From NCBI GenBank assembly GCA_964549995.1, contig CAZJXF010000061.1:1-19953 (forward strand): a stretch of DNA of 19,953 bases, written 5' to 3'. Numbering within the stretch: position 1 is the stretch's first letter; every line of letters begins with the position of its first letter. This DNA comes from Desulfatirhabdium sp964549995 (GTDB taxonomy: Bacteria; Desulfobacterota; Desulfobacteria; Desulfobacterales; Desulfatirhabdiaceae). Made by a program: the position numbers and the translations under genes. Shown in pieces: positions 8,722-15,404 of this stretch. The notes under the pieces are model-generated. The model was not told the DNA's origin. It worked only from the letters and a program-made list of their open reading frames with translations, and made no database searches.

Positions 8722-9630
8722 ATGGGAAACGTATCGATCTGCACCTATCCATTTGCGGGAGAATACCCGTTTGACGCTCACACGGTCGACATCGGTGGGT
8801 TTCGCTGCCACTATGTCGATGAAGGCGATGGCCCCGTCGTACTGATGCTTCACGGAAACCCCACGTGGTCCTTTTTTTACAGGAGGCTCATCCAGAAGCT
8901 TTCTCCGGTTTTTCGAACCGTTTCTCCCGATCATATCGGATGCGGGCTCTCGGAGCGCCCCGAGCCGGGCACCTATCCATTCACCCTCGATCGCCGCATC
9001 GAAGACATGGAGCGTTTCATTGAAACCGTCGGCTTGAAGCGGCCGCTTGCCATCGTCGCCCACGACTGGGGAGGGGCCATCGCCACAGCCATCGCGCTCC
9101 GACACCCGCAATGGGTAAGCTCCCTCGTCCTGATGAACACGGCCGCCTTCTTCCCGCCCAAACACAAGGGGCTTCCCCTGCGGCTCAGCATCGTTCGCCA
9201 TCACCCGAAGCTGGCAAAACTGCTGATTCTCAAACTGAATGCGTTCGTGGTGTCGGCCTTGTTCCTCGCTCCGGCCAAACCCTTGGGCCTTGCGGCCATG
9301 AACGGCTACACGGCACCCTATCGCAAACTGCGCAACCGGGAAGCCGTCTTTCGATTCGTGATGGATATTCCCGTATGCCCCCAGGATCCTGCCTGGTCGA
9401 CCCTTTCCTGGATGGACGCATGGGTCGGTGAATTGGATCGGATGCCGGTGCTGCTGCTATGGGGACTTCGGGATGCCGTATTCGACGAGGACTATCTCTT
9501 GGAATGGAAGCGGCGGCTTGCCCATGCCGAATCCGTCGTTTTTCCCGATGCAGGCCATTACCTGTTGGAGGACGAACCTGAAAAAGCGGCAACAGCCATC
9601 GGGAAATTCTTGAAAAGAAGCGGCCGTTGA
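8722..9630 (+). CDS. oleB: OleB-like alpha/beta hydrolase (beta-lactone decarboxylase)
   Basis: A 302-residue alpha/beta hydrolase of the haloalkane-dehalogenase branch. OleB removes CO2 from a cis-beta-lactone to leave a cis-alkene. An oxyanion-side LHGNPTWSFFYR motif lies near residue 45. The nucleophile is Asp115 in AHDWGG rather than a Ser, as in dehalogenases and OleB, and the general-base His279 sits in DAGHYLLED. There is no signal peptide. The gene starts 3 bases after oleA with a weak GAGGTGG site upstream. Sequence alone cannot exclude haloalkane dehalogenase activity, but the place between oleA and oleC makes OleB the likely role. Confidence 0.88.
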   Translation: MGNVSICTYPFAGEYPFDAHTVDIGGFRCHYVDEGDGPVVLMLHGNPTWSFFYRRLIQKLSPVFRTVSPDHIGCGLSERPEPGTYPFTLDRRIEDMERFIETVGLKRPLAIVAHDWGGAIATAIALRHPQWVSSLVLMNTAAFFPPKHKGLPLRLSIVRHHPKLAKLLILKLNAFVVSALFLAPAKPLGLAAMNGYTAPYRKLRNREAVFRFVMDIPVCPQDPAWSTLSWMDAWVGELDRMPVLLLWGLRDAVFDEDYLLEWKRRLAHAESVVFPDAGHYLLEDEPEKAATAIGKFLKRSGR

Positions 9631-9682
9631 TTTAGTAGCCCATGACGAATGACTTCAATACCCGAACCCAAATACGGATGAC

Positions 9683-11374
9683 ATGATGAACCCTACTTCC
9701 GACAGATTGTTCAATGTTGCCTCCCTTCTCGTCAACATGGCCAAGGAGCAACCCTACAAACGGGCCGTCGTCTGTCCGGCGGGACGGGACGAGCAGGGGC
9801 GCCTCACCTTCACCCACCTGACCTTTCGCCAGCTCGACATGGAGTCGGATTGCCTCGCCCACGGGCTGGAAAGCATCGGGATCACCAAAGGCGTCAAGAC
9901 GCTGCTCCTCGTTCGACCTGGGATCGATTTTTTCTCGCTGGTTTTCGCCCTGTTCAAGACCGGGGCCATTCCCATCGTCATCGATCCGGGCATGGGGAAA
10001 ACCGGCATGCTGCAGTGCATCCGGAAATGTGCACCCGAGGCATTCATCGGTGTTCCCGAGGCCCATGTCGCAAGGCTTCTCCACCGATCGGCTTTCGGAA
10101 GTGTCCGGATCAACGTGACGGCCGGCCCCCGCTGGTTCTGGGGAGGGCATACGCTCCGGGAGCTTTTCCATCTGCCCTGGAGCACTTATCCGGTAGCCAC
10201 CACCCAGCGGGTGGACAAGGCAGCCGTCCTTTTCACCTCCGGAAGCACAGGGCCTGCCAAAGGCGCCGTTTACACCCACGGCAATTTCGATGCCCAGATC
10301 AAGACGATCCAAGCCCACTTTCAGATCGGGGCGGACGAGATCGATCTGGCCACGTTTCCTCTTTTCGCCCTCTTCGATCCGGCCCTCGGAATGACGGCCG
10401 TCATTCCGGAAATGGATTTCACCAAACCAGCGGAGGCCGATCCCCAAAGTCTGATCGAAATCATCCTGAGCCAGGGGGTAACCAACCTGTTCGCCTCACC
10501 GGCCTTGCTGCGCCGCCTTGCTGCTTACGGTGAAGACAACAAGATCGTGCTGCATTCCCTTCGACGGGTCGTCTCTGCCGGAGCGCCGGTTCCCTTCGAT
10601 ACCATCGAGGTGTTTTCGAAAATGCTGGCCGATGGCACCGAGGTCCACACCCCTTACGGTGCAACCGAGGCCGTACCGATCACATCCATCGGAAGTCGTG
10701 AAATTCTGGGGGAAACGGCCGCCCTTACCCGCAGCGGATATGGCACCTGTGTTGGAAGACCCCTTCCGGGCGTTCAGTTGGGCATCATTCACATCAGCGA
10801 TCAACCCATTCCCAAGTGGCACCAGGATTTGGTCCTCGGTCGGACCGAGGTCGGCGAAATCGTCGTGAAAGGGGAACTGGTCAGTCGTCAGTATTTGGAC
10901 GATCCCGAATCGAACAGCCGGCATAAAATCGCAGACGGGTCTTCCGTCTGGCATCGAATGGGGGATCTGGGCTGGTTCGACGGAAAGGGACGGTTGTGGT
11001 TTTGCGGCAGGAAAACCCATCGGGTGCAGACCCGAAACGGCGACATCTACACCATTCCGTGTGAGGCTCTTTTCAACGTCCATCCCAAGGTGTATCGCAG
11101 CGCTTTGGTCGGCGTCGGTGCGCCTCCCAACCAGATCCCGGTCATCTGCATCGAACCGGTGCTGGACGATCCGCACATCGATCTCAAACAGCTCGAAACG
11201 GAGCTTCTCGAACTGGCCTCCCGCCATCCCCTGACAAAGGACATTCGACACGTGCTGTTTCCGGGAGCATTTCCGGTCGATGTACGGCACAACGCCAAGA
11301 TCCGTAGGGAAGAGCTGGCCGTATGGGCGGAGAAAAAGCTTCGGGGAAAGACAGAAGGGGAACCGAACCAATGA
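9683..11374 (+). CDS. oleC: OleC-like AMP-dependent synthetase (beta-lactone synthetase)
   Basis: A 563-residue member of the acyl-CoA synthetase/adenylating superfamily. In ole pathways OleC uses ATP to cyclise a 2-alkyl-3-hydroxyacid to a beta-lactone. The nucleotide loop LFTSGSTGPAKG is at about 183-194, TPYGATEA at 323-330, an HRMGDLGWFD motif follows, and the C-terminal lysine is K539 in RHNAKIRREE. There are two adjacent in-frame ATGs (9683 and 9686) and neither has a strong ribosome site, so the start is uncertain by one codon. The gap of 52 bases after oleB is the largest in the operon. The stop overlaps the next start as ATGA. A long-chain fatty acyl ligase is the alternative if taken alone. 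Confidence 0.9.
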   Translation: MMNPTSDRLFNVASLLVNMAKEQPYKRAVVCPAGRDEQGRLTFTHLTFRQLDMESDCLAHGLESIGITKGVKTLLLVRPGIDFFSLVFALFKTGAIPIVIDPGMGKTGMLQCIRKCAPEAFIGVPEAHVARLLHRSAFGSVRINVTAGPRWFWGGHTLRELFHLPWSTYPVATTQRVDKAAVLFTSGSTGPAKGAVYTHGNFDAQIKTIQAHFQIGADEIDLATFPLFALFDPALGMTAVIPEMDFTKPAEADPQSLIEIILSQGVTNLFASPALLRRLAAYGEDNKIVLHSLRRVVSAGAPVPFDTIEVFSKMLADGTEVHTPYGATEAVPITSIGSREILGETAALTRSGYGTCVGRPLPGVQLGIIHISDQPIPKWHQDLVLGRTEVGEIVVKGELVSRQYLDDPESNSRHKIADGSSVWHRMGDLGWFDGKGRLWFCGRKTHRVQTRNGDIYTIPCEALFNVHPKVYRSALVGVGAPPNQIPVICIEPVLDDPHIDLKQLETELLELASRHPLTKDIRHVLFPGAFPVDVRHNAKIRREELAVWAEKKLRGKTEGEPNQ

Positions 11375-12405
11375 CGTCGCAAGGACAATGGACATTCCAC
11401 AGAGCGCTCGTGACAGGAGCGGCCGGATTCATCGGGTTTCATCTGACCAGTCGCCTGCTGCAGATGGGGGTATCGGTCATCGGGATCGACAACCTGAACG
11501 ATTATTATGACCCCAGGCTCAAGGAAGATCGGCTGCGGCTTCTTTCGGCAAACGACCGGTTTTCTTTTCATCGGGTGGATATGACCGACACCCGTGCGAT
11601 GGACAAGGTTTTCTCAGACCACAAACCCGATATCGTGGTCAATCTGGCGGCTCAGGCCGGGGTGCGTTACTCGCTCACCAACCCGAGGGCCTACATCGAC
11701 GCCAATGTCGTCGGATTTCTGAATGTTCTGGAAGGCTGCAGGCATCACGGTGTCGGTCATCTCGTCTTCGCATCCTCCAGTTCCGTGTACGGAGCAAACA
11801 CGCTCATGCCGTTTTCCGTCCACCACAACGTGGATCACCCCGTTTCCCTGTATGCAGCGACCAAAAAGGCCAACGAACTCATGGCCCACACCTACAGCCA
11901 TCTGTATCGGATCCCTTGTACGGGCCTTCGCTTCTTTACGGTGTACGGCCCTTGGGGGAGACCCGACATGGCCCTCTTCCTGTTCACGAAGGCCATCCTG
12001 AACGACCAGCCGATCCAGGTGTTCAACCATGGCAACATGCAACGGGATTTCACCTATATCGATGACATCGTGGAAGGAGTGGTGCGGATCATGGGCCGGC
12101 TTCCCGAACCCAATGCAGACTGGAGTGGCGACCATCCCGATCCGGGAACATCTCGGGCTCCCTATCGCATCTACAACATCGGCAACAACCAGCCGGTCAC
12201 CCTGAATCGGTTCATCGAAACGATCGAAGCCTGCCTTGGAAAGACGGCCCGCAAGATTTACATGGACATGCAACCTGGCGATGTTCCGGCCACTTACGCC
12301 GACGTGGACGACCTGATGCGGGATGCCGGGTTCAAACCGGCCACCCCGCTCGATGTCGGCATTGCCAGGTTCGTGGATTGGTATCGGGAATACTATCGGG
12401 TATGA
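11371..12405 (+). CDS. UDP-glucuronate 4-epimerase-like extended SDR
   Basis: A 344-residue NAD-dependent sugar-nucleotide epimerase/dehydratase. It has the Rossmann motif GAAGFIGFH, a DNLNDYYDPRLKEDRL segment typical of UDP-glucuronate epimerases (CapI/Gae type), SSSSVYG, and the catalytic pair Tyr161/Lys165 in YAATKK. The expected reaction interconverts UDP-glucuronate and UDP-galacturonate for surface polysaccharide or glycolipid. ATG at 11371 overlaps the oleC stop as ATGA, so it is the last gene of the operon, in the slot where oleD often sits. OleD is also an extended SDR, but the YYDPR segment points to a sugar nucleotide. An in-frame upstream ATG at 11323 lies inside oleC and is less likely. 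Confidence 0.88.
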   Translation: MTSQGQWTFHRALVTGAAGFIGFHLTSRLLQMGVSVIGIDNLNDYYDPRLKEDRLRLLSANDRFSFHRVDMTDTRAMDKVFSDHKPDIVVNLAAQAGVRYSLTNPRAYIDANVVGFLNVLEGCRHHGVGHLVFASSSSVYGANTLMPFSVHHNVDHPVSLYAATKKANELMAHTYSHLYRIPCTGLRFFTVYGPWGRPDMALFLFTKAILNDQPIQVFNHGNMQRDFTYIDDIVEGVVRIMGRLPEPNADWSGDHPDPGTSRAPYRIYNIGNNQPVTLNRFIETIEACLGKTARKIYMDMQPGDVPATYADVDDLMRDAGFKPATPLDVGIARFVDWYREYYRV

Positions 12406-12618
12406 AGGCGGGACACGTCATCCCGGTTGCCCCAATAACCCCATCGGGTTGAAGCGATCCGGTATGTCGACGGTCAAGCGGTCATGAGAGCACCAGTGGA
12501 CACGGCGCGGGTGCTTTATTGACTATTGCGCAATCGATGGCTATGACCTTCGAAAAAGGACGGTAGGTTTCAAGCGAGCCGCATCCACCCATTCGGCTCG
12601 ACAAAAGGCTCGGATCCA
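12406..12618. other. Convergent intergenic region with a 7-bp hairpin
   Basis: This gap separates the end of the + strand lipid operon from the end of the DUF3783 gene on the - strand. CGAGCCG and CGGCTCG, around 12577-12601, can form a 7-bp stem with a loop of about 12 bases, but no T-run follows on either strand. ATTGCGCAAT is a small palindrome near 12523. Neither is strong enough to call a terminator or operator. Confidence 0.35.
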
Positions 12619-13044
12619 TCAGCGCCGCTTTTTCTCGAGCTGACAACGCTCTGCAGAAAGCTCTTCCAGCAGATCCTTGAGGGTCCAGGTTTCGGAAGTC
12701 GGGGTCAAGGTCGCCCACAAAGCCGTCTTCATGCCGGTTTTTCGACAGACGTGCATGAGGGTAAGCAGCTCCTTTTCCGTAATGCCTGCTACGATAACGG
12801 CTCGAGGCAACGCCGATCCAACCCCTGCACCAGCCCCGTCCGACCGCTGAAAAAGCTCGCCGACGATAGCGGCTGCATCCTCTGCAGCCGCCCACACCAA
12901 GGGTACACCGGCCAGACCCGCCATCGCCAAAACATTCTGGAACTTGGGCTGGGCCTCCCGGCCGAATCCGCATAGCAGCAGCTTTCGGGGGCCGTACAAG
13001 ACCGTGTTCGAATCGGTCAGCTTTTCGAAACGTGCCTCTGCCAT
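12619..13044 (-). CDS. DUF3783 domain protein
   Basis: A 141-residue soluble protein that matches the general look of DUF3783 proteins. It has a LLLCGFGREAQPKFQNVL opening strand-turn-helix, a central Ala-rich part, and a C-terminal block (AVIVAGITEKELLTLMHVCRKTG) followed by an ALWATLTPTSETWTL segment and a basic tail. The function of the family is unknown. The ATG at 13044 is chosen because AGGAGG ends 5 bases before it; the GTG one codon upstream would be only 2 bases away. It stands alone between the repeat element at 13.1 kb and the convergent operon end. Confidence 0.75.
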   Translation of the reverse strand: MAEARFEKLTDSNTVLYGPRKLLLCGFGREAQPKFQNVLAMAGLAGVPLVWAAAEDAAAIVGELFQRSDGAGAGVGSALPRAVIVAGITEKELLTLMHVCRKTGMKTALWATLTPTSETWTLKDLLEELSAERCQLEKKRR

Positions 13045-13102
13045 CACTGCCTCCTACTTCCGATCAAGCGATCCCTCTCGGCCATTCGAAGATACGTCAC
13101 CA

Positions 13103-13418
13103 GTGATGGACTCGCAAAAAGTCAGTGAGTCTCCAGTGAGCCGCATGGGGGCGGGTACGCCTTTTTCGCTGCATCGGAAAAACTCAGCCGCCCGATCTCG
13201 TAGAGCCGGGCATGTAGCCAGACGCTCCAGGAATAAGCATCTCATTGGAATCGTAGGTTTTTCAAACACAAGCCGAAGCATTCTGCATGCCCGGCTCAAC
13301 GATCTCCGGCGGCTTCAAACAGTTTCCGCTGCAGCATCAAAAGGCGTACCCGCTCCCATGCTCAGGCCCAGAAATACCCCAAAATCGGGGATACAGCGAC
13401 TTTTTGCGAGTCCATCAC
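13103..13418. repeat. Foldback repeat element, copy A (316 bp, 21-bp perfect terminal inverted repeats)
   Basis: The element is bounded by TGATGGACTCGCAAAAAGTC (13104-13123) and its exact reverse complement (13398-13417), with one more paired base outside each. The interior is itself an imperfect long palindrome. GCATGGGGGCGGGTACGCC on the left answers GGCGTACCCGCTCCCATGC on the right, and AGCCGGGCATG answers CATGCCCGGCT, so one strand can fold into a single long hairpin. It has no transposase. A strongly similar copy in opposite orientation is at 18.93-19.24 kb. It sits between the DUF3783 gene and the peroxiredoxin gene. A non-autonomous mobile element is an inference. Confidence 0.85.
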
Positions 13419-13451
13419 CACTTACACAGTCAACCTGGTTTCAGGGGGATC

Positions 13452-14135
13452 CTAAACGTCTTTGGGGCATTTCTTCAGACACATGAACCAATCCAGACAG
13501 GTCACGTCGGGATCGGGTTTCTGGGTTCGATCCTTGGCGACACCGCATGATCCGGGAGGCGGAACAATCACATCATCGCCCGGCTGCCAATTGGCCGGAG
13601 TGGCGACACCGTATTGATCCGACGTCTGCATAGCGATGAGAAGGCGCATGACTTCATCCATGTTCCGACCGTTTGACAGTGGGTAATACAGGATGGCCCG
13701 CACAATGCTCTTCGGATCGATGATGAATACGGCACGCACGGCTTGGGTAGTGCTGGCTCCAGGTTGCAGCATCCCGAAGGCCCTGGCGACATCCATTTTC
13801 AGATCTTCAATGACTGGAAAGGTTACCTCGATATCCTTCATCCCCTTGTAGGCGATTTTCTCCTTGATCGTTCGCAGCCAGGCGATGTGTGCATAGATAC
13901 TGTCGATCGACAGCCCAAGCAGCTTGCAGTTCCGCTTGGCAAACGCCTCCTGCATCGAGGCGAAGGTCATGAATTCCGTTGTGCACACCGGGGTGAAATC
14001 AGCGGGATGCGAGAAGAACACGACCCAGCTTCCCTCGAAATCCTTTGGAAAATGGATTTCTCCCTGCGTTGTCCTGGCGGTGAATTCCGGTGCCTTGTCC
14101 CCGATCAATGGCATACGTACGTGTTCATGACTCAT
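13452..14135 (-). CDS. Peroxiredoxin, Prx6/thermophilic-TPx type with extra C-terminal cysteines
   Basis: A 227-residue thiol peroxidase that reduces hydrogen or organic peroxides in the cytoplasm. The peroxidatic Cys51 lies in FTPVCTTEF, preceded by the FFSHPADFTP loop; Thr48 and a downstream Arg in the family's usual region complete the site. The C-terminal part is long, as in Prx6-type enzymes, and holds C197, C213, C219 and C223. A CX5C pair (213/219) is placed like the resolving cysteines of archaeal enzymes such as Aeropyrum TPx, so a 2-Cys mechanism is plausible. AGGAG is 8 bases before the ATG. It follows the TrmO-family gene on the same strand after about 95 bases, so co-transcription is possible. 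It would suit an anaerobe facing oxygen stress. Confidence 0.93.
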   Translation of the reverse strand: MSHEHVRMPLIGDKAPEFTARTTQGEIHFPKDFEGSWVVFFSHPADFTPVCTTEFMTFASMQEAFAKRNCKLLGLSIDSIYAHIAWLRTIKEKIAYKGMKDIEVTFPVIEDLKMDVARAFGMLQPGASTTQAVRAVFIIDPKSIVRAILYYPLSNGRNMDEVMRLLIAMQTSDQYGVATPANWQPGDDVIVPPPGSCGVAKDRTQKPDPDVTCLDWFMCLKKCPKDV

Positions 14136-14230
14136 GTTTCTTTTCTCCTTTCCAATGGGATTCCGTCATCTTCGATAATTTTCCAAAATACGATCCTCTA
14201 TCCGCCCTTCCCTCCTTTCAACATGCATCG

Positions 14231-14758
14231 TCATCCACGGATCGATTGAAATCGACCATCGGATTGTCGTTCGCCGACTGTCTTGCGCACCTCTTCCAGC
14301 CAACCCGTACGGACGTCCGCCACAGCGTCAAATTCCGGCACATAGGGCTTGATATCCAACAACGGGGTACCGTCCAGGATATCGATGTTACGAACATGAA
14401 GTGTGCAACCATCGACCCTGTCCAGCTGTACGACCGACAGGCCGATCGGATTGGGTCGCTTCGGAGCGCGCGTTGCAAAGAGTCCGCGTGGTTTCGTGTC
14501 CATAAAGGGAACCACCTGCAACTGGAACCCCTGACTGCGATGGAAGACATAGAGCAGCACGATATGGGAGAACCCCTCGAGATCCTTCAGGCCGGGTTCA
14601 TATTCCGGAAAAACCTCCACGGTTCCCTGTACACCTGCTGCACCTGCAGGTTGAATCGGCATGCCATCGAGCTTTGTGAAGGGGGTATAAATGATACCGA
14701 TGGGCTTCAGGTTCACTACGGCTACCTCTTCTACATGCCTTCGTATGCCGTTTTCCAT
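14231..14758 (-). CDS. trmO: TrmO-family tRNA (t6A37) methyltransferase
   Basis: This protein resembles TsaA/TrmO, which uses S-adenosylmethionine to methylate t6A37 of ACY-decoding tRNAs. The family blocks are clear: LKPIGIIYTPF near the N-terminus, LEGFSHIVLLYVFHRS, then the signature GLFATRAPKRPNPIGLSVV, and IDILDGTPLLDIKPYVPEFD. The start is uncertain. The frame is open to an ATG at 14818, but the residues before LKPIG do not look like family sequence. The ATG at 14758 has a weak AAGGG 8 bases upstream. A GTG at 14716, right before the conserved part, has AGAGG 8 bases upstream and may be the true start. Related proteins in some bacteria are single-domain, as here, without the extra C-terminal domain of the E. 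coli protein. Confidence 0.88.
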   Translation of the reverse strand: MENGIRRHVEEVAVVNLKPIGIIYTPFTKLDGMPIQPAGAAGVQGTVEVFPEYEPGLKDLEGFSHIVLLYVFHRSQGFQLQVVPFMDTKPRGLFATRAPKRPNPIGLSVVQLDRVDGCTLHVRNIDILDGTPLLDIKPYVPEFDAVADVRTGWLEEVRKTVGERQSDGRFQSIRG

Positions 14759-14889
14759 TTCTCTTGCCCTTTCTCTCCACCAATTCCGCCCGGCGTCATC
14801 CCAATACAATGAGGCCATTCGACTCTCACCATTTTCTTACATACCATAAGAAATCCCTGAATGAAACAGACAAAGAAAATCCGCATGAA

Positions 14890-15018
14890 TGATGGACTCG
14901 CAAAAAGTCGCCTCTTACCGATTTTCTTCCAATGCCAGGCTTCCAGCAGGAGGGCGGGTTAAACAAGAGCACCTGACTTTTTGCGAGGCCACCATGAATG
15001 ATGCTCTCGCAAAAAGTC
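14890..15018. repeat. Cluster of three 20-bp termini of the dispersed repeat family, unrelated core
   Basis: TGATGGACTCGCAAAAAGTC at 14890-14909 is identical to the left end of copy A. An inverted partner at 14975-14994 matches at about 18 of 20 positions. A third terminus lies at 14999-15018. The 65 bases between the first two do not resemble the interior of copies A and B, so the ends are shared while the core differs. CATGAATGATG precedes the first and third termini as a direct repeat. Confidence 0.75.
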
Positions 15019-15029
15019 CATCATATATA

Positions 15030-15154
15030 GACGGCTTCGAAAAAAGGCCGCAGGCAAGGAGTGCAAATCCCGAGGAGTGAGGCGTACTTAGACGTACGCC
15101 GCAACGACGAGGGATGCAGCACGACACAGCATCCGGCCTTTTTGCGAAGCCGTC
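15030..15154. repeat. 125-bp palindromic element with a central hairpin
   Basis: The left arm starts GACGGCTTCG at 15030 and runs to GGCCG at 15050. The right arm at 15134-15154 is its reverse complement at 20 of 21 positions. In the centre, GGCGTAC (15081-15087) and GTACGCC (15094-15100) are perfect 7-base arms around TTAGAC. Its outer arm shares GACGGCTTCGCAAAAA with the right arm of the palindrome at 36-79, so the two repeat types are related at their ends. Confidence 0.8.
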
Positions 15155-15404
15155 ATGAATCAAGAACACATTCATTCCTTATAGCTCGAGCTTCGATAGA
15201 CGGTTCAGCTCCATCGATTCCACACACCCCATAAAGGTCGACGGATTTTTCAGTTGATGGAATCACAGGTTGCTTCCAACCCCATACTTGATGTATCCAA
15301 CCGAATCATCTATGACGGCTTTGCGAAGAGGACTTGTTACGACTTCATGATCCCTGGAAGAAACATCAACGCCGGAAGGCAGACAATGGAAGAGGAGACG
15401 AAAC

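Larger units (their letters stand above)
14759..15404. other. Repeat-rich intergenic region between divergent trmO and pgi
   Basis: About 600 bases without a supported gene, apart from a possible N-terminal extension of the TrmO protein up to 14818. The middle holds three termini of the dispersed 20-mer family (14890-15018) and a 125-bp palindromic element (15030-15154). The last 250 bases before pgi are AT-richer and should hold its promoter, but I cannot name convincing -35 and -10 boxes. Confidence 0.6.

Noticed and set aside
7633..9204. 523-codon minus-strand open frame antisense to oleA and oleB
   Set aside because: The sense strand codes for two complete enzymes with all catalytic residues. 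The antisense product has no recognisable domain and results from GC-rich codon bias.
11323..11370. Upstream ATG as the start of the epimerase gene
   Set aside because: It would overlap oleC by about 50 bases and add residues before the Rossmann strand; the ATG at 11371 gives a compact ATGA overlap and a normal N-terminus.
12944..13486. Open frames of about 70-180 codons across both foldback copies (MDSQKV..., MSRAC...)
   Set aside because: They occur on both strands of the same repeat, are built from palindromic DNA, and the two copies differ by many replacement changes in each frame, so coding selection is not evident.
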